Assembly (NCBI GenBank): GCA_033063855.1
Contig: CP093829.1
Location: forward strand, 20,925,537 to 20,989,536
Length of the DNA stretch: 64,000 nt
From: Smittia aterrima
Lineage: Eukaryota > Arthropoda > Insecta > Diptera > Chironomidae
Reading direction: 5' to 3'
Below, in pieces: positions 50,601-61,022 of this stretch (its first letter is position 1; every line of letters begins with the position of its first letter). The notes below the pieces were generated by a model, which saw only the letters and a program-made list of their open reading frames with translations, searched no databases and had not been told where the DNA came from. A program made the translations under genes and the position numbers.

Positions 50601-53600
50601 CATTCGACTCAAAAGCTTCTGATTAAAAGGATCTGGGATTCAACCATTTCGAGCAAAAATGAGCTTTAGGCAGGATTGGAATATGAAAGAGCTTGTTCAC
50701 CCTGAAGACACACACAAACAACTGAATAGTTTTCCTAATCCATCTTTGATACCAATGACATGAAAGAATATTTCCAAAGCAGCATCGAGCTCGAGGAAAA
50801 ACTAGTTTATGAAACTTATTCCTGAACGTAATCTTGTTGATGTCTTCAATCTTTTGAAGCTTCTTCGAATATCGAAGAAAGAAAAAAAAGTTGATTGAAT
50901 GTTTCCAATTTTCTTCACCAACAAATCATTTTTATCACAATGTAAGCTTTTGGTCTTAAGCTGGAGTGAATGTATTGCGTCGGCACAAGTGAGTCTTTCA
51001 CATAAAAATTGAATTACATGTTGAGCCGGTGTTCTTAAAATGAATTATTTACTAAATAAATTATGTTGAAAATTTTTTCTCTCCTGCTTTAGTTGTTGTT
51101 AAAGCATTTCCAGGCAATTAAAGCTTTAACGAGTATCACGATTCCTTTCGTCATTAGTTGTATCCATTAGCGTGTCTGCTACTTCTTCCAAATCAAAATG
51201 ATTGCTCGAAATATTTTTTTGGAAAAAAGATTTTTCTCTTCGTTCTTTGAGAAATTCTAAATTTACGCATCCACGCTTCTGTCTCTTACGTTCCACTACA
51301 GACAAAGGAGCTCTCAGTGGCTAATAACAAGAATTGTTCTGAAGTCACAAAGCCTATGGCAATTTGCTTTCACGCGCTTTTCCCGAGATAATAACTTCAC
51401 ATCAAAGCAGCTGCTGAATTGTCACATAAACTTTTGCAAACATATCCAGCATTGTTTGTTAGTTTAAGAGCAAACTTAACAAGAATCTTTTCACTTATTG
51501 AGCCCACACAGAATCAAAGTGAAAGCGAGAACCTTTTTCTTCTTGTGACCATAAATACTTCACTACTCAAGGAAAATCCATTAATCAAGCATCTTCACTT
51601 GGCGCTCAGATTACTCAGAATTTTCGTCGAAAGCGATACTATCTTGAGCCAAGCGAGAAATCAAAGATTTTTCTTGCTTTTCTACACTTTACACAACAAA
51701 GAGAAAACTTTCCATGTACGAACAATTTGAATTATTTATGAAAATGGTGCAAAAGAGGAATTTTCTTCTTGACTTTGTATTTTTTTTTCCTTTCTAGATG
51801 GAGAAGAGAGTGGAAGGAAAACTTTTACTGGGGGTGCGCAAATCACAAATGTAAAACCGTCTCGACGCGCCAAAATCTAAATTTGCACTGACAAATTTTC
51901 CTCCTTTATCTCTGCTCTGCCGTTTTTCCATTCACCCACATTAACACAACGGCGAACGAAGGGAAATCGCTGTGTGTACACAACGAGCTTTGCTGAGCTT
52001 CTCGTGTGAATATATTTTCCAACCACTCACACAGACAACTTTTTAACGAACGAGACGAAAAGCACGAAGAAGGAAGATTAAAGTGAAGAAATAACAAGGC
52101 AATTTTTCCATTTTCCCTTAAAGTCTAGAGGCACCACAACTTTTCTCTTCTTACACACATGGAGACAATTTGTAAATCTTTAATGACATTGCGGCAGCAG
52201 AAGTAAATAGTTTGTACGTGTTGGAGTAAAATATACGTGAAACATGTGCTCGACAATGCAGTATTCCGCTGTTATATTCAACAGTTAATCTCCATGAGGA
52301 GAATCGTTGGCGCTTGATTGTTTACCTTGCGACTTATTCATCGACAGCTCTGATTCATTTATTTGTGGGAAATGTAACAATGAAATTATTGAAAAACTAT
52401 TTTTACACGTAAACTGTTTCCTCCTTCGATAGTTTGCGTTACCGACAGAAAAACAGGAAACCTTCAGACACAGACAATTCATAAATCAATTAAATAGAAA
52501 AATCTTTAATGAGGAGACAAAAAACAATGAAAGTTTACAAGCTGCGCAAAGAGCTATAAAAAAATCTCATTTTCTAAAGGTTATCTTCACATTTTTTCTA
52601 TTTAATAAATGTCCAAGAGGGTGAAGATTTATTAGAGCAATTGTCGTTAAATTATCGGTGAAATTTTATCGAGCTTTAATAGCATTTCGATTTACAGTCG
52701 ACGATTTGAAATTCCTTCGATCGAAGAAATCATCACGCCATGAATTTATGCAACAAACATTAGAAAATAATTTAAATATTTTCGTCAGTTAGCTAGACTA
52801 GTCGAGTGGTTTAAAGTTTTTTGCATTTTCAAAAGCTTCTCATGAAATCATTTCTCGTTGACGATTGAGCTCGCCAGTTTTGTTTGCTCATTGCAGTTGT
52901 AGACTTTCAAGACGATAGACGTTCGGTCGTCACTCAGCCAATTTATTAAATTGAATGTTTCGCGCGATTTTATTTTTATCTTCTCTCGATTTGAAAGAAT
53001 TAGTTTTCATGTTTAATTGAAACGAATAAAAGATTCTCAAACTAGAAGAATAAAATATTCAAGTGATTCAAAGTGAGAAAGAAAATTTTAGTAAGTTAAA
53101 TTTAAATTGAGAAATGTTAAAACTGGAATGAAGAATTTTTAGTGAAACCTTGTAAAATATTTTTAATGAACTCATAAAATTGGAAAGCCGACAAAAAAAA
53201 ATTTGAGATAATTTCGAAGAATTTCTTGAGTGATGTTTATATGAAGTCGTGTAGTCCATCAAAGACTACAGGGCCATAAAGTTCAATGAACAACTACAGA
53301 GATGAATAGAATTCGTGTATGCTAGCAATTCTATTACAACAAAAGTGTTCCAAGAAGAAACAAATGAGCCATAAAAAGCAAACGAACCATCGAATTATGT
53401 GACAATCGAAAGTTGTTTAAAAAGAAAACTGTCTGTCCTTGAGTAAGGGCAAGAAAAAGTATTGAACATCAAAGTGAGTTAAGGCGTGTAACTGATTTCC
53501 AAGTGTCGCCATTTAATGACCATTTTCGTCATTTCAATAAATCGAAAGGTGGAAATTTATAGATAAACTTACGGAAAGTGTAAAATCTGAGAGCGAAATG

Positions 53601-54808
53601 TATTTTTAATTAGCAGCCAACTTTATTGTTCTATTTTTACGATTGGTCAGTCGATTCAGATACGGCGACTCGTCATCAATGGCGAGAACATTCGAACGAG
53701 GAGATTTTCCTCTTTTGTTTGCACAACAATGATTTTGGCTTTGAAAGAACATCGATTTGCCTTAGAAAGTTTCTTTTCAAGCCCATCTGGTCTCAAAGGC
53801 CGTCTACTTCAACATTGACGCAATAATAAACACAAAAGACGACGATGAGATGAAGTTTGCAAACATTTGTAATTCTAAGAAGACTGACTCGGGTCATTAC
53901 AATTGTCCGAGGTTCGAGAGAGCTATTTATATTCTTAGATCATTTACCTTTGCTCTACCGAAATATATTACAAACTTCCTAATTGCTTTCAACATTTCGA
54001 AGGCAAAACTATTTATTGCCGATAACGAACTATTCGGACTAATTGATCATTTGAGTTGGCTACTTAAATTTTGCGTTAAACTAACGGAATGTTTGTTGTT
54101 CGATGAACGTCAGCGGTCAAGCAAAGCTTGTTGCCTCAGAATTTATAACAAAATCAATCAGAAATATTGTAAACCTAATAAATCAGCAATAATGAATTTA
54201 ATGCAGCATTCAATCCTCTCGTGATTGATTTGAGTTCGAGATAACAGAAAGCAATCATCACTTTACTTGCAGTGTTATGCAATCGATAAAAATGTGATAA
54301 TTTAAACAATTTCTCACGCTCGCGAGAAAATTCTCACTTTCCCTTAATCGAGCTCAAACTTGTTTTTGAGAATAATTAAAGAAAATTCATTCACATTCTC
54401 GATTAACCATTGACGACAATCACGATATTGCATTATCATTATTCGTGATTCAATATAAAATCTTCTTAGACGACACTTGCTTTGAATGTTAATATCAAAA
54501 TCATTGACGTAGGAGCTCCTACAAAGTTTGAAGTTGCAACTGAAGATAACTACTCAAACAGAATTGTAAATTTATTTGATCACATTTCTAAAGTTTGCAA
54601 ACAAAGTTTTGCAATCTTGAAATAAGTTTACTTGCTCCACTTTTACAAACGTTCTATGCTGGTCTAGCCAGTTGTTTGAGTTTGCTGAGAGCAGAAAAGA
54701 CCAGAGAAAACTAGAAAACATATGTTAGAGAGTTGTCTTCATCAAATGATAATTTGAACTCAGTTCATAATAAATTTTGTTATCAAGTGGTTGAATAAAA
54801 TTTCGAGA
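47651..54808. other. Seven-kilobase gene-poor region
   Basis: No coding exon could be supported on either strand. A (GAA)n run lies at about 48225-48245 and poly-T tracts occur throughout. The promoter and any 5' non-coding exons of the 47650 gene should lie at its left end. Two plus-strand frames (51419-51730 and 53850-54224) have no ATG-context, signal or domain support. Confidence 0.5.
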
Positions 54809-55084
54809 ATGAGAATAATTTTATTGCACGTGGCAATCTGCTTAACAATTTTCCTGAGCGAAGTGTACTCGGAAAGCACGACAACGTCATCAACTTCACT
54901 TGCACCAAAATCAGAGACAACTTTAGAAACCACAAATGAATCAACTTCGCAGACTCGCATTGAATCAACGACGCCAACTCCAGAAAAATCCAAGATTGGC
55001 ATTATTGGCAGAATTAAAAACTTATTATTGAGTTGCTTAGAGAAAAAGATTCGCTTCATTGAAGGACTTCCAGATTCGTTTTAA
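54809..55084 (+). CDS. Small Ser/Thr-rich secreted protein
   Basis: A 91-residue protein starting MRIILLHVAICLTIFL, a typical signal peptide probably cut after VYS. Residues about 24-64 are almost entirely Ser, Thr, Glu, Pro and Ala and look like an O-glycosylated mucin-type linker. The C-terminal 27 residues form an amphipathic basic segment (IGRIKNLLLSCLEKKIRFIE) with the only mature cysteine. A poly(A) signal follows 34 bases after the stop, so the gene is compact and intronless. The start is the first ATG of the frame. I cannot assign a family; small mucin-like secreted proteins of this kind are common in insect salivary gland and cuticle. Confidence 0.72.
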   Translation: MRIILLHVAICLTIFLSEVYSESTTTSSTSLAPKSETTLETTNESTSQTRIESTTPTPEKSKIGIIGRIKNLLLSCLEKKIRFIEGLPDSF

Positions 55085-55117
55085 ATATTGTTTCTCTGTA
55101 ACGACTGTTATTATTAA

Positions 55118-55123
55118 TAATAA
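55118..55123 (+). terminator. Poly(A) signal of the small secreted-protein gene
   Basis: AATAAA, 34 bases past the stop at 55084. Confidence 0.55.
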
Positions 55124-55901
55124 ACAAGTTATTTACTTAAAAGTGTTGAAGAGATTTCATTGACGATGAAACTGCCGATGCAGAAATGTCTCATTATCTA
55201 ACATGCAAAAAATCAGCGATAGACTCATAACAATTTTCAGTAATGTCATCAGCGGAGAGAGATCGTATCTAGATAAAGTCACCGTGTGCAGTCTCGCTGT
55301 GCGAAAAGTGCAATCAATTTGATTGCTTCCCATGTAATTGTATGTCTATTTAGATACACTAATGACTGAGAATTCATCATTGGCAGTGGTGCATTTGTGA
55401 TTATTATTGGCATGCAAGGAATGTCTGGCGAGCGAATTCCATCGCTTTGTTTAATTTTTTGGTTAATTTTATTTTATTTTCGCCGTTTTCGTTCATGTCT
55501 CGTGTGTTATGATGAGCAAAATGATGAGAAGTTGTTGCGTGGGCGAAGAATAAAAAACCTCGGCAAACAAATATCACGGAACACATGTCGGGAAAGAGTG
55601 AATAAAAAAATCATTTCTACTTTGGCACCTAAACGAGAAACGACGTGGCTCTTGATTTAAGTTTATTTATAATTAATCGAAGAAATTAGATTTGACTAAA
55701 CAATGTTACAAATTATTTGCTAAGGCTCTTTTCGTAATGATCGAAAAAAAGCGAAAAGCGAAAACTGCCTTCTCACATTTTTTATTTACAAAACCTTACA
55801 AAATGAAATATTTGCGCGGTTCTCAGAATATTTTTTCCCGGGCTTCACTAAACCGGGAATCTCTGAATTTTGTTTTTGTTTCTATTTCTCATTCACCGCA
55901 G

Positions 55902-56261
55902 TTATCAATTTTAATTAAACAAGATGTGTTGTCTCGTGAATTTACAGACGAAATGTCAGATTCAGGGAAGAGAATATTCGCATCGTCAGGAATCTCGTCG
56001 TCTCTAGATACAGTCTTGGGACCAGTAATCGGTGCGACTTTAACAAGAAAAAGCAATCCAAACTTGAATAGTGAAAAGAGTTTAAGCAATAATTCGTCAA
56101 AAAGTTCGTCTGGATCAAGTTTAACTTTAACAAACAACAACAATAACGTCACCAGCCATCTTCAGTATCCCCATCATCAGTTTTACAATAATCAGATTTC
56201 AACATCAGCCAATTGGAACAACAATAACAACATTCGCAGCAACAGTCTCTGTTCGCAAAAG
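55902..56261 (+). other. Candidate alternative 5' exon of Orai
   Basis: The stretch is bounded by a strong acceptor (pyrimidine tract ending CACCGCAG at 55901) and a strong donor (AAAAG/GTAAG at 56261). From ATG 55953 it is open for 103 codons: MSDSGKRIFASSGISSSLD, then Ser/Asn-rich sequence with TNNNNNV and NWNNNNNIRSN. Long, low-complexity N-termini are known for fly Orai isoforms, and the exon points toward the Orai core 1.2 kb downstream. Which acceptor it joins is unresolved: the exon ends in phase 0, while the best acceptor in the 57.5-kb exon is in another phase. Confidence 0.45.
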
Positions 56262-57507
56262 GTAAGAAATTTATTGATTTGAAGGCTCAATCAGTATCAC
56301 AAATATCGTTCTTCAATTGAGAGTAAATACTATTCCGGCTGCCGCAATTTTATTCGTCTTTAATTGCTTGCGCAAGCAAAAATGTTACGACAAACTGATT
56401 GTGTGATATCGCGAAACATCGCGGAGATGAAAATAATTTGTTTTTTTCGTAAGCAAAGAATCTGTGAGAGATGTTTTATGAGCGAATAGATTTTAACTAT
56501 TCTTTGTGTTATTAACTGATGATGTGATAATTTTTAAATTCTGTTTTTAGAATCAATTAAAGCTAAACATCTTCGACGGGTTCCGTTTAATCTGTTTCTA
56601 CGCAAAAGTCATGAATTTCAAATTTAATTCTCTAAAATCAGCAATCCCGGAAGAATATAAAATCTCTTCCGTTATTGAAAGATTTTCTTGGATAGATCGA
56701 TATAAAAATTTATTTAAAATCGCCGAAGCCAATGAACTATCCAAGTTCAATATTTCGCGCTCAAATATTTCAAATCGAAATGTGTTTTGACAACACGATA
56801 GATTTGAGCGAATAAAAAATGAGTTTCACGGTGTTGCCAAGTTGACACAATTACCGCGACATACTGTTTCACTTTTTATTTTCGCGAGAGATCATGTCAC
56901 TCAGTTTTGAGAGAACCTTCAAAGCGAGCAAGTGCAAAGTATTGTTTGCTGTCTATTTTTATCAATATTAATGTCGAAGGCTTGTTGTCTGAAATGAAGT
57001 CGTCCAATCATTTACTGACTGTTCTGAAACTTAGTTCGACTAGTTCACGATCTTCTCTTCGCGGAGTCTCCCAGAAAAAAACCTTCTGACGTGTGATCCT
57101 CAATGTAGAGTTGGCCGAAAAATATTAGAGTAGTGATTCGTAAATCAATAATTGCTTCGAGTTTGAGTTAGTTTTGAAGTGTTCCAAGAAAAATTAAAAA
57201 TATTTCATGCTTTGAATTCTTAAACGGTGGAGCCTTCGTGTCAAGTGTCTTAATCGAATTGTAAACAGAATTTTTAAAGATTAATTTACAAAGTCGTGAC
57301 AAAACGAGGAAATCAAATTTTGTTTGACATTTTTTATGAATTAGAAAATAATCTTTTGTGACAATTTCGACATTCGCGCATCGACCGTGAATTTTCTCCG
57401 CCCACGTATCAAGATCAAGACAGTGAAATTCTGGCTTGCCGGTGCGAAGAGAGAAAGAAAATTCATTCACAACAAGTAATTAACAAAAGAAGAGCGAATC
57501 AGCAGTT

Positions 57508-58900
57508 ATGCATTTTCCTCTCAGCCGCTCTGAGTCAGATTTGTGTTTGAACAAGCTTATTCAACCACCGTCTCAGACAGCGACCGGGGAGAAATTTTCA
57601 ACGAAGGCTGATCGTTTGCTCATTGAGATCGATGAGAATCTCAGTAGCGATAATTATCTCTTACCGTCTACGTCGCGATCTTCGAGCAGTGCTCGCATTT
57701 TAACAAGTACGGCGCCACGACCAACACCCTCTGTTGTCTCAAGCGGCACCAAAAAGCTTCGCTATCAGTTGGAGAACGATAATTTGTTGCTGTTTAATAA
57801 ATTGTTCACTCGAACTACATCTAACGTTTCACAACCACAGAGACGGTCTGCTGGACTCAGCAACGGATTGATCATGTCTCAAACAACAGATGAATTTCAC
57901 TCGCCAAACTACTTATCTTGGAGGAAGCTACAGCTAAGTCGAGCGAAGCTAAAGGCGTCCAGTAAGACATCAGCTTTACTCTCAGGCTTTGCAATGGTGA
58001 GTAGATGATCAACTTCCTGGTTATGATCTTGAAAAATAAAAATAGGCCGAAATTTTCAAAGTGAAATAAGTTTTCGTCGTTGCCAGAAAAAGCCAAATCT
58101 TTTGAGTGTACAGAGCAAGTCGCAATGAATCGTGTCTCATTGTTATACATAGGCGGGCATTTGAGTAAACAAGGTTTTGCGGCCAAACAATCTTATCAAA
58201 TATTTTCCTTTCCTAAGAATTGATAAAAGTTACTTCCTTCAGGTGGCAATGGTAGAAGTTCAGTTGGATAACGACACAAAGGTTCCAATTGGAATGCTCA
58301 TTGCATTTTCCGTCTGCACAACTCTGCTTGTCGCCGTCCACATGCTTGCGCTCATGATCAGTACCTGCATCCTTCCCAACATCGAGACTGTTTGTAATCT
58401 TCACAGCATATCACTAGTTCACGAATCGCCTCATGAAAGGCTGCATTGGTAAGAAGCTTTCTCTTTCTTGAAATGAAGATTCTAATGAAGTAATTTTATT
58501 TTTTAGGTACATTGAAATAGCTTGGGCCTTCTCAACTCTAATAGGCTTAGTGTTGTTCTTAATAGAAATTGCAATACTTTGTTGGGTGAAGTTCTATGAC
58601 CTCTCACAAGCCGCGGCTTGGTCAGCGTGCATAGTCCTGATTCCTGTTCTTATAATTTTCATCGGTAAGTTTTAAAGACTCGTTCACGAATAAACATTTC
58701 AACAATTGTTTATTTTAGCGTTTGCTATTCACTTTTATCGATCTTTAATGACGCATAAATACGAGGTTTCCGTGTCTGGAATACGTGAGCTGGAAATTCT
58801 TCGTGAGCAGATTGAGCAAGACCACCAAGTTACCGACCAGCAAAGACGACGTAACGTCAATGGAATGAACTACTCGACAACAGGCACAGAAGTCGTTTAG
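57508..58900 (+). CDS. Orai: Orai, store-operated (CRAC) calcium channel
   Basis: Orai forms the hexameric plasma-membrane calcium channel opened by the ER sensor STIM when stores are empty. Exons 57508-57996, 58243-58448, 58507-58664 and 58719-58900 join in phase and give 344 residues from the ATG of [12 protein letters not shown]. The core begins at [20 protein letters not shown]. Transmembrane segment 1, [18 protein letters not shown], carries the selectivity-filter glutamate (E168 by this count). At the position of human R91 there is Lys (K153), as in the fly. TM2 ([19 protein letters not shown]), the loop [21 protein letters not shown]3 and TM4 ([19 protein letters not shown]) follow. 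The C-terminal STIM-binding helix is [18 protein letters not shown], and the end (NGMNYSTTG) resembles fly Orai. The N-terminal 130 residues are Ser/Pro-rich and isoform-dependent. Confidence 0.93.
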
Positions 58901-59015
58901 AGAGAAACGATTTGTGATTGATCTTGATATTTTGCCTCACGACAAAAAGTCGACGAAGAAGAAAGAAATCTCCACTTACGTGATATTAAACAATCAACGA
59001 ATCGTCAACTTTTAA

Positions 59016-59021
59016 TTTATT
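59016..59021 (-). terminator. Poly(A) signal of the F-box gene
   Basis: AATAAA on the minus strand, about 180 bases past the F-box stop at 59203. Confidence 0.4.
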
Positions 59022-59153
59022 TTATATTCTCGTACTTAGTTTAAAAACTTCCCTTTACTCTTAAGCCAAACATATTTAATGAAAAGACAAATAACTTAAT
59101 TAACACGATCGTAATTCATCTCTTGTCTTCATGATGTCTCGAAAGAATTTGTT

Positions 59154-59159
59154 AATAAA
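59154..59159 (+). terminator. Poly(A) signal of Orai
   Basis: AATAAA, about 250 bases past the Orai stop at 58900. Confidence 0.4.
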
Positions 59160-59202
59160 CTTTCGCTGGGAACTATTGAGAGAAATACTGAAAGCTCTGC
59201 GT

Positions 59203-60384
59203 TTAGAAACCAATGTCGATTCCAACGAAATCAAAGAAATCGATTTCTTCTAATTTGATTTTCCGATTTATGAAGCAATCGTTAAGTTCTTTCAAGTCGT
59301 TGTAATGATTTTCCACTTCATTCTCAAGACTTTGATACTGGATTGTTCTTAGATGTTGCAAGTTAAGAGCTGCGAATCTCATTATTTGTTGGCTTAATTG
59401 ACGAATCTTAAATTTTTTTATGTTTGGTGATGCTTGAAGGAACTTTAAAATGTGGCAAGATGAATTGAGGTAGAAGTCTATTTCCAGGACAAATAGATTA
59501 GGATCGAGAGGATGTGTTGATGGTGGAGCTTTGGGACTGCAATCCATTATGAAGATGCTTCTGAATCGAAGACTCCAAATCCTCGTGAAAAGATCTTCGT
59601 CGTAGAGGCAACGAATTTTAAGACATTCAAGATTCCTCTGAGCTTCGATAAACTTCACTAAATTATCTACAACTTTTTCAGAAAACTTTCCGCTTGTCTT
59701 TGAAAACGTAAATGTCTTTAAATCGAGTTTGACATTTTCCGTGAGGTCACTTTGGAAGGCACAATCAATTTCACACATCACTAATCGTTTAATTTGAGGG
59801 TTGCGTTGCAAAAAGTCGAGAACGATGTTGTTTGGTACGAGAAAATCGACAGAAATTCCAGAGTTGAAAGCCAATAAGACATTTTCAAGTCTTGGATTTG
59901 ATCCCAGGAAGATTGAAAAGGCGCTTCGATTGATTGCCGTGCAATGAAGTTCCTTAAGTTGAAGGAAATCAATTGTTCTCTGCTTTCTCACTCGAATACA
60001 TTCAGCTTCTCCCAAGTGAAGTTCAGCAACGGTTGATATTGAATGCAGGAAATCGAAAAACTGATCGTGACTAATTCGGATCAAGGGAATATCGTCGATT
60101 ACTCGAACGACCTTCGGACGAAACTTTTGCAAAGCGTTGGAAACAACTGATCTCGCATCTGGATGAATGCGGAAGTTCTCATATATTCTCTTTGATGCTT
60201 CAATGGTCTTAAGTCGCGATGGATTGTTAATTTCTAACCAAATGTGCTTCATGCACTGATGGGATGAGCCGACGATTTCGTAACAGCCTCTCGAAACGAG
60301 CGAAGTCTTAATCACGTCTTTGGCATTGAAATGTTGAAAAATGAGATCGAACACATCTGCACAGGATGCGACAAGTTGCTCCAT
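59203..60384 (-). CDS. F-box protein with LRR-like repeats
   Basis: An intronless 393-residue frame. The N-terminus (DVFDLIFQHFNAKDVIKTSL, then VSRGCYEIV) fits a divergent F-box, which would bind Skp1 in an SCF ubiquitin ligase. The remainder alternates hydrophobic strands with charged turns in irregular leucine-rich-repeat fashion (LKELHCTAINRSAF, VLLAFNSGI, LKTFTFSKT, LECLKIRCL, LRTIQYQSL), as in F-box/LRR proteins that recognise substrates. No orthologue is recognised; such single-exon F-box genes are often lineage-expanded in flies and midges. The ATG is preceded by a consistent 5' UTR intron (donor near 60447, acceptor ending at 60387), so the coding start at MEQLVASC is likely correct. 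Confidence 0.82.
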   Translation of the reverse strand: MEQLVASCADVFDLIFQHFNAKDVIKTSLVSRGCYEIVGSSHQCMKHIWLEINNPSRLKTIEASKRIYENFRIHPDARSVVSNALQKFRPKVVRVIDDIPLIRISHDQFFDFLHSISTVAELHLGEAECIRVRKQRTIDFLQLKELHCTAINRSAFSIFLGSNPRLENVLLAFNSGISVDFLVPNNIVLDFLQRNPQIKRLVMCEIDCAFQSDLTENVKLDLKTFTFSKTSGKFSEKVVDNLVKFIEAQRNLECLKIRCLYDEDLFTRIWSLRFRSIFIMDCSPKAPPSTHPLDPNLFVLEIDFYLNSSCHILKFLQASPNIKKFKIRQLSQQIMRFAALNLQHLRTIQYQSLENEVENHYNDLKELNDCFINRKIKLEEIDFFDFVGIDIGF

Positions 60385-60447
60385 AGCTGAAAGAAAATTA
60401 GTAAATTAATAAAAGTTGTTTAAATTAAAAGAAAATCTCTTTTTTAC

Positions 60448-61000
60448 CTGAAAACTTCTTAAGTTCTTAAGATAATATTTTGGTGATGTCAGCTGACTTG
60501 ACTGTACTACAAAACCAGTTTTTTATTTCTCACAGACAGCAGACGTTGTTTTCGTTACAGTCGCGTCGCGCTGAATGCCGCGAATGTTTCATCTGAAAAC
60601 ATTTTCTCAGTTAATGACGAGAGTCGGCAAAATTGGTCAATGTGTCGTTCCTGACCATTGAGTTGAAGTTCAATTGTTGGCCACTTAAATGACTGTTTTT
60701 CTACTCATTTAGATTTAGTTTTCAGCGAAGGCAAAAAATAATTCGTCAAACTAGTTTAATTTGGTTTTAAAAAAAGTCTTTTTAATAATTTTTGTTTGAA
60801 ATCACATTTTTTAAAGTCTTTAAATTTTTATAAAAACAAGTGCGTCAAAGGCAAAACAGTTGAAGAAGTAACTTTCATTCATAGGTTAAAATAATTGACA
60901 CACACGTCATGTTGCTTAAGTAATGTTCTTAAGTAAATTTGTTGATTGTAAATTGGCTCGTCATCTAATTCTTCTTTTTAAAATAATTCTGTAAAAAAAA
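60448..61000. other. Intergenic region between F-box and ABCC genes
   Basis: AT-rich sequence of about 0.55 kb, including the F-box promoter and the downstream flank of the ABCC gene. No further feature is seen. Confidence 0.5.
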
Positions 61001-61006
61001 TTTATT
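61001..61006 (-). terminator. Poly(A) signal of the ABCC gene
   Basis: AATAAA on the minus strand, 16 bases past the stop codon at 61023. Confidence 0.55.
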
Positions 61007-61022
61007 GTTAAGTAAAAATATT

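Noticed and set aside
51419..51730. 103-codon plus-strand frame
   Set aside because: The start is not an ATG in good context and no domain is visible; likely chance.
53850..54224. 124-codon plus-strand frame
   Set aside because: Long for this region, but composition is unlike the real genes here and no homology is recognised.
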